Below, piece by piece: positions 6,727 to 14,194 of a DNA stretch of 40,844 nt (positions are counted from its first letter, which is position 1; each line of letters begins with the position of its first letter). The notes under the pieces were generated by a model. The model did no database searches. It was not told the DNA's origin and was given only the letters and a program-made list of their open reading frames with translations. This DNA is from Actinomycetota bacterium. Its GTDB lineage: Bacteria > Actinomycetota > Actinomycetes > Propionibacteriales > Propionibacteriaceae. Where the stretch lies: positions 1-40,844 of the forward strand of contig JAIUOS010000031.1 in the NCBI GenBank assembly GCA_020161755.1. Direction: 5' to 3'. A program made the position numbers and the translations under genes.

Positions 6727-8211
6727 TCAGCGGGGCAGTTCCCAGGTGTGCACGGGTTCGTTGGAGTGCATGTTGACCGCGTACACGGCGACCATCTCGC
6801 GAAGGGCGTCGGCGCGGGACAGGCCCCTGGCCTCGAGGCGCCGGACGGTCGCCACCTGCCAGTCGGCACCGTTCTGGCCGGTCAGGCAGCGGCCCTCGAT
6901 GATGCCGAGGAGGCGGTCGCGGACAGCCGTGCTCACCCCCCACGACTCCAGGCCCTCGTGCGCCATCGGCAGCAGTTCCCGCAGCACCAGTTCGCTGGCC
7001 GGCACGCTGCCGCGTCCGGGCCAGAACAGCGCGGCGTCGATGCCGTTGCGGGCGCCGATCGCGAAGTTCTCGGTCGCCGTGCTGAACGACATCCGCGTCC
7101 AGACCGGACGGTCGTCGCTCACCATGGCGCGCAGCGTCCCGTAGTAGAACGCGGCGTTGGCCATGGTGTCGGCGATCGTCGGCCCGGCGGGCAGCACCCG
7201 GTTCTCCACCCGCAGGTGCGGCCGGCCGTTCACGATGTCGTAGATCGGCCGGTTCCAGCGGTAGATGGTGCCGTTGTGCAGGCGCATCTCGGCGAGTTTC
7301 GGGGTGCGGCCGGCGAGGAACGCCTCCTGCGGGTCCTCGGCGTCGAGCTCGGGCAGCATCGCCGGGAAGTAGCGGGCGTTCTCCTCGAACAGGTCGAAGA
7401 TGGACGTTATCCAGCGCTCGCCGAAGAACACCCGCGGACGCACGCCCTGGTTCTTCAGCTCGACCGGACGGGTGTCCGCGGCCTGCGTGAACAGCTCGAT
7501 CCGGGTCTCGGCCCACAGCTCCTTGCCCATGAAGTACGGGCTGTTCGCGCCGAGGGCCAGCTGCGGGCCGGCCAACACCTGGGCGGCGTTCCAGTGCGCG
7601 GCGAACTCGCTCGGCTGCACCTGCAGGTGCAGCTGCATCGAGGTGCACGCCGACTCCGGCGCGAGCGAATCGGCGTAGCGCCGCAGCCGCTCCCCCGAAG
7701 GACCGGCGATGTCGATGTAGATGTCCTCGCCACGGGCGGCCAGCACCGCGTCGTTCAGCGCCTGGTAGCGGGTGTTGGCGCTCATCCACTCGCCCTCGAA
7801 CGTCTCGGGCATGACTGTCGGCAGGATGCCGATCATGATGATGTGCGCCCCCAGCTCGGAGCAGCGCCGCTCGGCCTCGTTCAGGGAGCCGCGCAGGTCG
7901 GCCTCCAGTTGCACCGCGCTGTCGCCGTGGAGCCGGTGCGGCTCGACGTTGAACTCGATGTTGAACCGCGCGAGCTCGGTCTGGTAGTCAGGGCTGGCGA
8001 TCGCGGCCAGCACCTCCGCGTTGTCCGGGTTGGGCCGGTAGTCACCGTCCACCAGGTTGAGTTCGATCTCCATGCCGGTCATCGGCTCGTCGAAGTCGAA
8101 CGAGCGGCTGGCCAGCATCCGCTCGAACACGTCCAGACAGAGTTTCACCTTGTCGCGATAGCGCTGCCGCTCTTCGCGGGTGTAAGTCGCAGACTCGACG
8201 TCCCGTCCCAT
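6727..8211 (-). CDS. Glutamate-cysteine ligase family 2 (GCS2) enzyme
   Basis: 494 residues. Recognised from MTGMEIELNLVDGDYRPNP (glutamate/ATP-binding glutamates), FNIEFNVEPHRL, the central SACTSMQLHLQVQPSEFAAHW and ANSPYFMGKELW, and VRVE-like NGRPHLRVENRVLPAGPT, all typical of the actinobacterial carboxylate-amine ligases annotated as glutamate-cysteine ligase. These join glutamate to an amine, classically cysteine, using ATP. Whether the product is gamma-glutamylcysteine (for example for ergothioneine) or something else is not decidable; no egtB-E or gshB genes are nearby. ATG 8211 has a CATACT hexamer 7 nt upstream and no Shine-Dalgarno, and a TAAGACCC motif further up. It is flanked by the two unknown paralogues. 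Confidence 0.85.
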   Translation of the reverse strand: MGRDVESATYTREERQRYRDKVKLCLDVFERMLASRSFDFDEPMTGMEIELNLVDGDYRPNPDNAEVLAAIASPDYQTELARFNIEFNVEPHRLHGDSAVQLEADLRGSLNEAERRCSELGAHIIMIGILPTVMPETFEGEWMSANTRYQALNDAVLAARGEDIYIDIAGPSGERLRRYADSLAPESACTSMQLHLQVQPSEFAAHWNAAQVLAGPQLALGANSPYFMGKELWAETRIELFTQAADTRPVELKNQGVRPRVFFGERWITSIFDLFEENARYFPAMLPELDAEDPQEAFLAGRTPKLAEMRLHNGTIYRWNRPIYDIVNGRPHLRVENRVLPAGPTIADTMANAAFYYGTLRAMVSDDRPVWTRMSFSTATENFAIGARNGIDAALFWPGRGSVPASELVLRELLPMAHEGLESWGVSTAVRDRLLGIIEGRCLTGQNGADWQVATVRRLEARGLSRADALREMVAVYAVNMHSNEPVHTWELPR

Positions 8212-8226
8212 GCCGGTGAGTATGGA

Positions 8227-8252
8227 CCAGCGGCGTCGCGCTGGTAAGACCC
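8227..8252 (-). promoter_or_regulatory. Upstream region of the GCS2 gene: dyad and TAAGACCC motif
   Basis: CCAGCG (8227-8232) and CGCTGG (8239-8244) form a perfect 6-bp dyad directly upstream of the presumed -10 (CATACT on the minus strand). TAAGACCC follows at 8245-8252 on the plus strand, as upstream of the two paralogue genes. Candidate operator/promoter element. Confidence 0.4.
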
Positions 8253-8285
8253 GATTCAGCCGGGCGGGCGGGGGACGCGGTGACC

Positions 8286-8828
8286 TCAGCCGGCGAATTC
8301 GGTGCCGACGAAGCGGTGCAGGTAGGTGTCGAGGTCGAGCGCCACCGCGCCGTCGGCGTCCGTCGTGCCGGTCTCCGGCCACAGGTCCAGGTCGATCCCG
8401 GAGATGGCGCCGGCGATCTCGGGCGGCCAGTCGTTGCCCAGCCCGTGGGAGCCCCGCAGGATGACGAAGTCGTGGGTCGAGCGCGCCAGGGCGGCGATCT
8501 CGGGCTGCTCGAGGAGGCGGAACGCGGCGACCGGGTGCAAGGTGTCGAGGCGTCGCGACAGGGCCGTCCGCAGCGCGGCGGTGGTCGTCCAGCCCAGCAC
8601 GGCGTACGCGTCGCCGGCCGCCGGCTGGTCCCACGTCCCCCGCAGGTCGTGCGCCCACGCGGTGGTGCGCTGCGCCATGCGGTGGTCGAACGAGTGCCGG
8701 GCGAGGAGATGGGCGAAGGAGGACGCGGAGTGGCCGGCGTGGGCGAAGTAGTGCCCGTGCACCGTGGACACGCCGCCGACCTCGCCGGCGAGGGGAACGT
8801 CGGGTTCCCAGGTGTCGAGCTTCAACAT
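8286..8828 (-). CDS. Unrecognised ~180-residue protein, paralogue of the gene at 4543-5091
   Basis: 180 residues, predicted soluble and cytoplasmic. The core from residue ~75 (YAVLGWTTT, RRLDTLHPVAAFRLLEQPEIA, FVIL) matches the other paralogue closely, and both end with an Asp-rich strand, DLDTYLHRF or DVETYTRRF, followed by (F/V)GT. The N-terminus has YFAHAGHSASSF and several histidines (H24, H26, H30, H33 by my count). No catalytic motif or known domain is recognised. ATG 8828 has GGGAG 7 nt upstream. The conserved CATAAGACCC...TACGGGCGAC motif lies about 85 nt upstream. Confidence 0.8.
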   Translation of the reverse strand: MLKLDTWEPDVPLAGEVGGVSTVHGHYFAHAGHSASSFAHLLARHSFDHRMAQRTTAWAHDLRGTWDQPAAGDAYAVLGWTTTAALRTALSRRLDTLHPVAAFRLLEQPEIAALARSTHDFVILRGSHGLGNDWPPEIAGAISGIDLDLWPETGTTDADGAVALDLDTYLHRFVGTEFAG

Positions 8829-8912
8829 GGTTCGCTCCCAAGTGGCCCTGGCCGGCGGGGTGCCGGCGACCGGAATCTGCTCGCACCAGTGGACCCGTTG
8901 CGAGGGCTCCGA

Positions 8913-8936
8913 CATAAGACCCACTACGGGCGACGC
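8913..8936 (-). promoter_or_regulatory. Shared upstream motif (TAAGACCC...TACGGGCGA), copy 2
   Basis: CATAAGACCCACTACGGGCG at 8913-8932 followed by ACGC. It aligns with 5186-5209 with few differences although the flanks are otherwise unrelated. A tandem GGGCGACGCCC element continues to about 8952. Confidence 0.45.
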
Positions 8937-8995
8937 CCATCCGGGCGACGCCCGTTCGGGGGACGCGGGCCTCTCGGCCGCGTCCGGGTCCGGCC

Positions 8996-9880
8996 TCAGC
9001 CGCGGCCGGCGAACCGCTCCTCGCTGCTGTGGTCGAGGAAGTCGGCGACGCTGCGCGGCAGGGCCCGCTCGGTGCTCCACGCCAGCCCCAGGGTGCGGGA
9101 CCGGCGCGGCTCGAGCGGGACGTGGACCACATCCCCGCTGTCCGCGCGGGCGGGCTCGGGGAGGATCGAGACGCCGAGCCCGACGCCGACCAGGCCGCGG
9201 ATGGTGTCGATCTCGCTGGACTCGAAGGCGATCCGGACGCTGGCGCCGGCCTCGGCGAGCATGGGGTCGATCACGGTGCGCAGTTCGGTGCTGCGCGCGA
9301 AGGCGACGAAGTCCTGGCCGTCGAGGTCGGCCGGAGTGACGGACGCCCATCCGGCGAGCGGGTGACCGGCCGGGACCGCCACCGTGAGGCGTTGCTCGAC
9401 CAGCTTGCGCCAGCCGAACCCCGTACGTGCCGGGCCCGGCGCGGTCACGAACGCCACGTCGAGCGAGTCGGAGTCGATCCAGCCGTACAGGTCACGGGCA
9501 AAGCCCTGGCGCAGCTCGAACCGGCTGCCCGGGGACCGTCCCCGGAAGCTACCGACCAGGCGGGGGATGGCCCACAGCGCAGCCGACTGGAGGAAGCCCA
9601 GCCGGATCGTCCCCAGCGGCCCAGTGAGCTGACGGAGGTGACGGCGTCCGCGTTCGAACCCCTCGATGAGGGCCAGGGCGTCCACCCGGAACGCCGCGCC
9701 GGCGCGGTTCAGCTCCAGCCGCCGCCCGTGGCGGGTGAACAGCTCGGCGCCGAGCTCGTCCTCGAGGCGGGCCAGCGCGCGGGACACGTTCGACTGGTTC
9801 ACCCGCAGCAGCGCCGCCGCGTCCCTGGTGTTCTCGGTGTCGCTGAGGGTGAGGAACACCTGCAACGTCTGTTCGTCCAC
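8996..9880 (-). CDS. LysR-family transcriptional regulator
   Basis: 294 residues. The N-terminal winged helix is plain: residues ~1-60, with LRVNQSNVSRALARLEDELGAELFTRHGRRLELNRAG. The rest is the two-lobed LysR effector-binding domain (LGTIRLGFLQSAALWAIP onward). It is divergent from the MFS exporter at 9959 and is probably its activator or repressor. GTG 9880 sits exactly 6 nt after a TAGGCT -10 box (9887-9892, minus strand), so the message is leaderless. A T-N11-A palindrome at 9895-9911 lies directly behind that promoter, allowing autoregulation. Confidence 0.92.
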   Translation of the reverse strand: MDEQTLQVFLTLSDTENTRDAAALLRVNQSNVSRALARLEDELGAELFTRHGRRLELNRAGAAFRVDALALIEGFERGRRHLRQLTGPLGTIRLGFLQSAALWAIPRLVGSFRGRSPGSRFELRQGFARDLYGWIDSDSLDVAFVTAPGPARTGFGWRKLVEQRLTVAVPAGHPLAGWASVTPADLDGQDFVAFARSTELRTVIDPMLAEAGASVRIAFESSEIDTIRGLVGVGLGVSILPEPARADSGDVVHVPLEPRRSRTLGLAWSTERALPRSVADFLDHSSEERFAGRG

Positions 9881-9886
9881 CCGATC

Positions 9887-9892
9887 AGCCTA
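9887..9892 (-). promoter_or_regulatory. -10 box (TAGGCT) of leaderless LysR gene
   Basis: On the minus strand TAGGCT, then six bases GATCGG, then GTG: the canonical leaderless arrangement. Confidence 0.65.
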
Positions 9893-9894
9893 TC

Positions 9895-9911
9895 GATGCA
9901 TCTTTTGCATC
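9895..9911. promoter_or_regulatory. LysR-type operator GATGCA-N5-TGCATC
   Basis: Perfect 6-bp dyad containing a T-N11-A core (T 9897 to A 9909), in the 78-bp space between the divergent LysR and MFS genes, overlapping the expected -35 region of lysR. Confidence 0.65.
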
Positions 9912-9958
9912 ACCATAGGCGTTTGGATCATTTTGCGCATCGGAATCGCGGCGCCAGC

Positions 9959-11239
9959 ATGGTCACCGTGACCGCCGCGACCGAGCTCCCCGCCGTCAGG
10001 TTCGTGCGCCCGGACGCCGGCCACGCGGTCGGCAGCCCCGCGTACCGCCGGATCGTGGGCGCCCTGATGGCCGGCGGGCTGGCCAACTTCTCGCTGATGT
10101 ACTTCGTGCAGCCGCTGCTGCCGATGCTCGCCGCGCACTACGGGGTGAGCGCGGCCGAGTCGTCCCACGCGCTGTCGATCACCACGCTGACGATCATCGC
10201 GGGCCTGCTCGTGACCGGGCCGCTCGCCGACCGGGTGGGACGGGTGCCCGTGATGCGCTGGTCGCTCCTGGCCTCCGGCGTCCTCGGCCTCGCGTCGGCG
10301 ATGGCCCCGGACTGGACGACCCTGGTCGTCGTGCGCGGCCTGATGGGCTTCACCCTCGCGGGCCTGCCCGCCGCCGCCCTCGCCTACCTGCGGGAGGAAG
10401 TGGCCACCGGCTCGCACGCGAAGGCGAACGCCGCCTACATCGCCGGCACCGCCATGGGCGGCGCCGCCGCCCGCCTGCTGCCCGGACCGCTCGCGACGCT
10501 GGGTGGCTGGCCGCTGGCCGCCACCGTGGTCGGCCTCCTGACGGTTGCCGCGGGGGGCCTGATGGCGGTCCTGCTGCCGCCGTCGACCGGCTTCACGCCC
10601 GGACCGGTCGGCCTGCGCCAGGCGCTTCTCGGCACCCTCGCCGCGCCCGCCGACCGGGTCGTCGCCCTGCTCTGCGTGGTCGGGTTCGCCGCGATGGGCG
10701 CCTTCGTCGGGGTGTACAACGCGGTGTCGTTCCGACTCCAGGCCCCACCCTTCGAGCTGGGCGCGAGCGCGTCGCTGGTGTACCTCGCGTACCCGATCGG
10801 CATCGCGTCGCCGCTGCTCGCCCGGTGGCTCGCCGCACGCCGCGGACGCGGGCCGATCGTTGCCGCGGGTCTCGCCCTGCTGGCCGCCAGCGTGCTGCTG
10901 GTGTCACTGCCCGACCTGCCGGCCGTCGTGATCGGACTCGCTCTGCTGGGGTTCGCGTTCCTGGGCGTCCACTCGCTGCTCAGCGGCTGGGTGGTCGACC
11001 GCGCCCGTCGTCGCGGGCGCGGCACCGCCCAGGCGTCCTCGGCCTACCTGGGCACCTACTACCTCGGCAGCACCCTCGCCGGCGCGCTCGCCACGTACCT
11101 GTGGCAGACCGGCGGCTGGAGCGGTGTCGCCGTGATGGCCCTCGTCCTCACGGTGCTCGCCCTCGCCGCCAGCCGCCTCGCCGACCTCTCCGACCGCCCC
11201 GCTGCCGTCGTCGAGGACGCCGCCCCCGCCGCGCTCTGA
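9959..11239 (+). CDS. MFS transporter (YnfM-like), divergent from LysR
   Basis: 426 residues with about twelve membrane segments. The MFS signature in loop 2-3 is GPLADRVGRVPVMRW. The N-terminal segment NFSLMYFVQPLLPMLAAHYGVSAAESSHALSI resembles the YnfM/AraJ-like drug and sugar efflux group, which is commonly paired with a divergent LysR gene as here. Substrate unknown. ATG 9959 was chosen because longer in-frame versions would run back through the lysR gene. No good Shine-Dalgarno is seen. Confidence 0.9.
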   Translation: MVTVTAATELPAVRFVRPDAGHAVGSPAYRRIVGALMAGGLANFSLMYFVQPLLPMLAAHYGVSAAESSHALSITTLTIIAGLLVTGPLADRVGRVPVMRWSLLASGVLGLASAMAPDWTTLVVVRGLMGFTLAGLPAAALAYLREEVATGSHAKANAAYIAGTAMGGAAARLLPGPLATLGGWPLAATVVGLLTVAAGGLMAVLLPPSTGFTPGPVGLRQALLGTLAAPADRVVALLCVVGFAAMGAFVGVYNAVSFRLQAPPFELGASASLVYLAYPIGIASPLLARWLAARRGRGPIVAAGLALLAASVLLVSLPDLPAVVIGLALLGFAFLGVHSLLSGWVVDRARRRGRGTAQASSAYLGTYYLGSTLAGALATYLWQTGGWSGVAVMALVLTVLALAASRLADLSDRPAAVVEDAAPAAL

Positions 11240-11255
11240 TCACGCCCACCACCGG

Positions 11256-11306
11256 GCCCTTCGTGACGGTGCGCTCGTGCCTCACGAACCTCGTCAGGGG
11301 CCGTGA
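11256..11306 (+). repeat. Degenerate copy of the 661/752 intergenic repeat
   Basis: GCCCTTCGTGACG, CTCGTGCCTCACG, then GTCAGGGGCCGTGA follow the same order as the first 51 bases of the 84-bp repeats. It lies in the 268-bp gap between the MFS and DUF202 genes. Confidence 0.6.
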
Positions 11307-11367
11307 TTGGTGGCTGTTACGCGATTCGCCCTCGATCGGTCCGCAAGTTGGCCGGCCGGGCCGGAAA

Positions 11368-11394
11368 CGACCCGATCCAGTGCAGATCGGGTCG
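11368..11394. terminator. Stem-loop in the MFS-DUF202 gap
   Basis: CGACCCGATC (11368-11377) pairs perfectly with GATCGGGTCG (11385-11394) around a 7-nt loop. No U-tract follows, so it may be a terminator of the MFS gene or an operator for the DUF202 pair. Confidence 0.4.
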
Positions 11395-11507
11395 CCCGGT
11401 CGGGCGGCCGATGACCGGCATCCGGCGCACGCCGGGATCCCGCCGATCGGGGGCCGCCTCCGGTACGTTGGGAGCGACGGCGACCGACGCCGGGAACGGG
11501 GCTGATC

Positions 11508-11870
11508 ATGGCGGACGGGCGGTTCCCACGCAGCGTCTACAGCCGTGGCACCGAGCCCGACGCGCGGTTCAGCCTCGCGAACGAGCGCACCTTCCTGGCC
11601 TGGATCTCCGCCGGCCTCGCCCTGATCTCGGTCGGCGTGGGCCTGGAGTCCCTGGCGTCCGGCCTCCAGCCCGGGTTCCGCACGGCAGCGGCCGTGGTGC
11701 TGGTGATCGGCGGCATCACCTGCCCGGTCCAGGCCTGGCTGCGCTGGACCAGCGTCGAGGCCGCCCTGCGCGAGCAGCAGTCGTTGCCGTTCCCGCCCCT
11801 GGTCGCCGTCCTGCCCGTCGTGGTGGTGATCGCCGGCGTCCTGGTGGCCCTCGGACTGGTGGTGCGATGA
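11508..11870 (+). CDS. DUF202 (YidH-type) membrane protein
   Basis: 120 residues. Carries the DUF202 hallmark NERTFLAWISAGLALISVGVGLE: a conserved R-T-F-LAW before the first helix. Three hydrophobic segments are seen at about 27-47, 60-78 and 95-118. The family is of unknown function, related to the vacuolar transporter chaperone membrane domain. ATGA overlap with the next gene, also DUF202, suggests the two make a heteromer. Ribosome-binding site is weak (CGGGGC). Confidence 0.88.
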   Translation: MADGRFPRSVYSRGTEPDARFSLANERTFLAWISAGLALISVGVGLESLASGLQPGFRTAAAVVLVIGGITCPVQAWLRWTSVEAALREQQSLPFPPLVAVLPVVVVIAGVLVALGLVVR

Positions 11871-12208
11871 GCGGCGCGCAGGCCTCCCCGCGCGACCCCG
11901 GCCTCCAGCCGGAACGCACCAGCCTCGCCTGGCAACGGACGGCGCTCGCGCTGGCGGTGGTCGGCGCGGCCACCCCGCGTCTGCTGTGGCCGATGATCGA
12001 CGCCTGGGCACTCCTGCCCTGCGCCCTGGTGGTGGCCGGGGCGGCCGTCCTGTTCGTGGCCGCCGCCCGTCGCTACCGGCGGATGCTCGGCACCGTCGCG
12101 GACACGCGTCCGTTGGACGGCAGGCTGCCGCTCCTGGCGACGCTGCTGGTTCTCGTGCTGGGGCTCGTCGCCGCCGGCCTGGTGGTCGTGCCCTTCCTCA
12201 CCACGTGA
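11867..12208 (+). CDS. DUF202 membrane protein, second of pair
   Basis: 113 residues with the family motif PERTSLAWQRTALALAVVGAA and three hydrophobic segments. Paired DUF202 genes of about 120 and 110 residues are common in Actinomycetota. The ATG lies inside the stop of the first gene (4-nt overlap), so translation is coupled. It is followed 2 nt after the stop by a perfect stem-loop. Confidence 0.85.
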   Translation: MSGAQASPRDPGLQPERTSLAWQRTALALAVVGAATPRLLWPMIDAWALLPCALVVAGAAVLFVAAARRYRRMLGTVADTRPLDGRLPLLATLLVLVLGLVAAGLVVVPFLTT

Positions 12209-12210
12209 AA

Positions 12211-12255
12211 CGGATCTGGACGGCAGGCAACCAGGCCACCAGCCGTCCAGATCCG
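12211..12255 (+). terminator. Stem-loop terminator after the DUF202 pair (first of a hairpin array)
   Basis: CGGATCTGGACGGC (12211-12224) pairs perfectly over 14 bp with 12242-12255, loop 17 nt. It begins 2 nt after the DUF202 stop, as expected for an intrinsic terminator, though no U-tract follows. Confidence 0.65.
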
Positions 12256-12298
12256 ATGTGCCCACCGCCCGGGAGGGACGAAACGGCGAGCAGGTCTG

Positions 12299-12424
12299 CT
12301 GCCGCGAGGCCACCAGGACTGGCGGCTGAGTGGCCTCGCGGCAGTCCGGTCATCGCGGAGGGGCTCGCGATGACCAGTGGAGGCCGGCCGGCTCGGTGTC
12401 AGCGCGCGCTGACGATGCCGGCCT
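12299..12424. other. Array of three further stem-loops in a 327-bp gap
   Basis: The 12209-12535 gap holds no gene that I can support. After the first hairpin come three more: 12299-12313 with 12330-12344 (15 bp perfect, CTGCCGCGAGGCCAC arm); 12348-12357 with 12366-12375 (10 bp, GGTCATCGCG arm); and the palindrome GTCAGCGCGCGCTGAC (12398-12413), itself flanked by AGGCCGG and CCGGCCT. The density of perfect stems suggests a structured RNA or a protein-binding array. No known RNA family is recognised. Confidence 0.5.
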
Positions 12425-12498
12425 GCTCTGGTGGGGGGGAATCCAGGTTCTCGGTCGACCCCGGCGATGGAGAAAACCGAGTATTGCTTTCTTTCTTA

Positions 12499-12510
12499 CA
12501 TAGCGCTATG
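12499..12510. promoter_or_regulatory. Palindrome CATAGCGCTATG in the regulator promoter
   Basis: Perfect 12-bp palindrome centred about 20 bp upstream of the -10 box of the 12536 gene, in a locally AT-rich stretch. Probable operator, perhaps for autoregulation. Confidence 0.5.
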
Positions 12511-12523
12511 GAAAAACTAGCAC

Positions 12524-12529
12524 TAGATT
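12524..12529 (+). promoter_or_regulatory. -10 box (TAGATT) of leaderless regulator gene
   Basis: TAGATT, six bases, then GTG 12536. No Shine-Dalgarno. A CTAG-CA-CTAG element overlaps it (12517-12526). Confidence 0.6.
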
Positions 12530-12535
12530 GGGCGC

Positions 12536-13174
12536 GTGACCAGACCCGACCCCCAGAACGGTCCCGAACCCGTCCGTACCGACCGTCCGCGCGCCGCAGC
12601 GCTGCGCGTCCTGGCCGAGATCGTGCGTGCCGCCGGGCCGGTGACGATCGGGGTGCTCACAACGGCCCTCGGCGGGCACCCGAACACCGTAAGGGCACAG
12701 CTCCAGCTCCTCGTCGAGGACGGCTTCGCGGTCGAGGCCCCACTCCCGACGAGCGGACGCGGCCGGCCCGCGCTGGCGTACGAGGCCACCCTCGCCGGCA
12801 CCCAGGTGACGATGGAGGAACCCGGCCGCGACGACCACGCCGCCCTCGTCGAGGCCGTCGCCGAGCAGATCTCGCAGTCCCCCGACCCGGTGGCCGCAGC
12901 CCACGCGCTGGGCCGTTCCTGGGGACGCCGTGTCGCCGCGAGCGGCTCCGGCGAGCTGTTCAGCATCCTCGGCGCGCAGGGCTTCACCCCACAGGAGATC
13001 CCCGAGGGGATCGCACTGCGCACCTGCCCGCTGCTGGAGTCGGCCCGCGAGAACCCGGACGTGGTCTGCGGGATCCACCAGGGCCTGATCGACGCGCTCT
13101 CCCCCGAACCGCTGGAACTGGTTCCGTTCGCCGCCCCCGGATGGTGCCTCGTCCGGCCGCGCGCGGCCCACTGA
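12536..13174 (+). CDS. Winged-helix regulator with C-terminal Cys/His motif (COG2345/SufR-like)
   Basis: 212 residues. Residues ~18-85 are a winged helix: PRAAALRVLAEIVRAAGPVTIGVL, then GGHPNTVRAQLQLLVEDGF and the wing RGRPALAYE. The C-terminal half ends with TCPLLESARENPDVVCGIHQGL, giving Cys164, Cys178 and His181, with Cys204 beyond. This pattern is seen in COG2345 regulators, some of which (SufR) bind an iron-sulfur cluster; metal or cluster sensing is therefore possible but unproven. GTG 12536 is set by the leaderless -10 spacing. A TSUP permease gene follows 84 nt downstream with its own likely promoter. Confidence 0.85.
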   Translation: MTRPDPQNGPEPVRTDRPRAAALRVLAEIVRAAGPVTIGVLTTALGGHPNTVRAQLQLLVEDGFAVEAPLPTSGRGRPALAYEATLAGTQVTMEEPGRDDHAALVEAVAEQISQSPDPVAAAHALGRSWGRRVAASGSGELFSILGAQGFTPQEIPEGIALRTCPLLESARENPDVVCGIHQGLIDALSPEPLELVPFAAPGWCLVRPRAAH

Positions 13175-13213
13175 CCACGCCGGGGACCCTTCGGCGCGTC
13201 CCGACCCGCAGCC

Positions 13214-13253
13214 TAGACTGCCGGTGACCCTGCCCCGCTCCGTCGCCGGAGGT
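13214..13253 (+). promoter_or_regulatory. -10 box (TAGACT) and ribosome-binding site of the TSUP permease
   Basis: TAGACT at 13214-13219 could start a ~35-nt leader containing CCGGAGG (13247-13253), 5 nt before GTG 13259. Confidence 0.45.
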
Positions 13254-13258
13254 TCCGC

Positions 13259-14077
13259 GTGGACCTGTCCTCCCTGCTCCCGCCCGATCTGGGCTGGCAG
13301 GGACTGCTCGCGCTGGCACTGGTCGCGCTGGCCGCCGGGTTCGTGGACGCGGTCGTCGGCGGCGGCGGGCTGCTCCAGCTGCCGGCGCTGCTGCTGGTGC
13401 CGGGCATCACCCCCGTCCAGGCTCTGGCCACCAACAAGCTGGCCTCGATCTTCGGCACCGCCACCAGCAGCCTCACCTACTACCGCCGGGTGGGACCCGA
13501 CCTGCGCACCGCCCTGCCGATGGCCGGCTTCGCGCTCGCCGGGAGCTATCTGGGCGCCACGCTGGCCACCCTGTTGCCGGTGGCAGTGTTCAAGCCGGTC
13601 ATCGTGCTCGCCCTGCTCGGGGTCGCCGTCTTCACCGCCACCCGGCCCACCCTCGGCAGCCTGACCGAACTGAGGTTCAGCGGCGGCCACCACTACGGGC
13701 GGGCGGCCGCGATCGGCGCGGGCATCGGGTGCTACGACGGGCTGCTCGGGCCCGGCACCGGCACCTTCCTGGTGATCGCGCTGGTCAGCGTCCTGGGGTA
13801 CAGCTTCCTCGAGGCGTCCGCCAAGGCGAAGATCGTCAACTTCGCCACCAATCTGGGCGCGCTGGCGCTGTTCGTCCCTCACGGCGCGGTGCTGTGGGCG
13901 GTCGGCCTGGTGCTCGCGGTCGCGAACATGGCGGGCGGCTACCTGGGCTCGCGGACGGCGATCGCCCGCGGCACCGGCTTCATCCGGGTGGCGTTCCTGG
14001 TCGTCGTCGGCGTCCTCATCGTCAAGCTGGGCTTCGACGTGTGGGCCGAGAGCATCCAGCCGCTCATCGTCCGCTGA
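13259..14077 (+). CDS. TSUP family permease (TauE/SafE, sulfite/organosulfonate export type)
   Basis: 272 residues, about eight hydrophobic segments in two similar halves. Each half carries the TSUP glycine motif: DAVVGGGGLLQLPALLL in the first and YDGLLGPGTGTFLVIAL in the second. Members move sulfite, sulfoacetate or other anions across the cytoplasmic membrane; the substrate here is unknown. GTG 13259 follows CCGGAGG by 5 nt. The neighbouring Cys-containing regulator may control it. Confidence 0.92.
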   Translation: MDLSSLLPPDLGWQGLLALALVALAAGFVDAVVGGGGLLQLPALLLVPGITPVQALATNKLASIFGTATSSLTYYRRVGPDLRTALPMAGFALAGSYLGATLATLLPVAVFKPVIVLALLGVAVFTATRPTLGSLTELRFSGGHHYGRAAAIGAGIGCYDGLLGPGTGTFLVIALVSVLGYSFLEASAKAKIVNFATNLGALALFVPHGAVLWAVGLVLAVANMAGGYLGSRTAIARGTGFIRVAFLVVVGVLIVKLGFDVWAESIQPLIVR

Positions 14078-14129
14078 AATCCGGGCGTCCGACACCCTGT
14101 CGAAGTCGGCACAGCGCCCGGTGAATCGC

Positions 14130-14135
14130 TAGGCT
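14130..14135 (+). promoter_or_regulatory. -10 box (TAGGCT) of the ABC exporter operon
   Basis: TAGGCT about 60 nt before GTG 14195, in the 117-bp gap after the TSUP gene. No clear -35 is seen. A GAGAGGTGAG ribosome-binding site precedes the start. Confidence 0.4.
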
Positions 14136-14194
14136 GCATCCGCCGCGGCGACCTGGGGAGCGGGTCGCCGACGGCCGAGCTTGAGAGGTGAGAC

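Noticed and set aside
12209-12535. Integron or tRNA-type attachment site
   Set aside because: The stems do not match attC core sites or tRNA ends, and no integrase gene is nearby.
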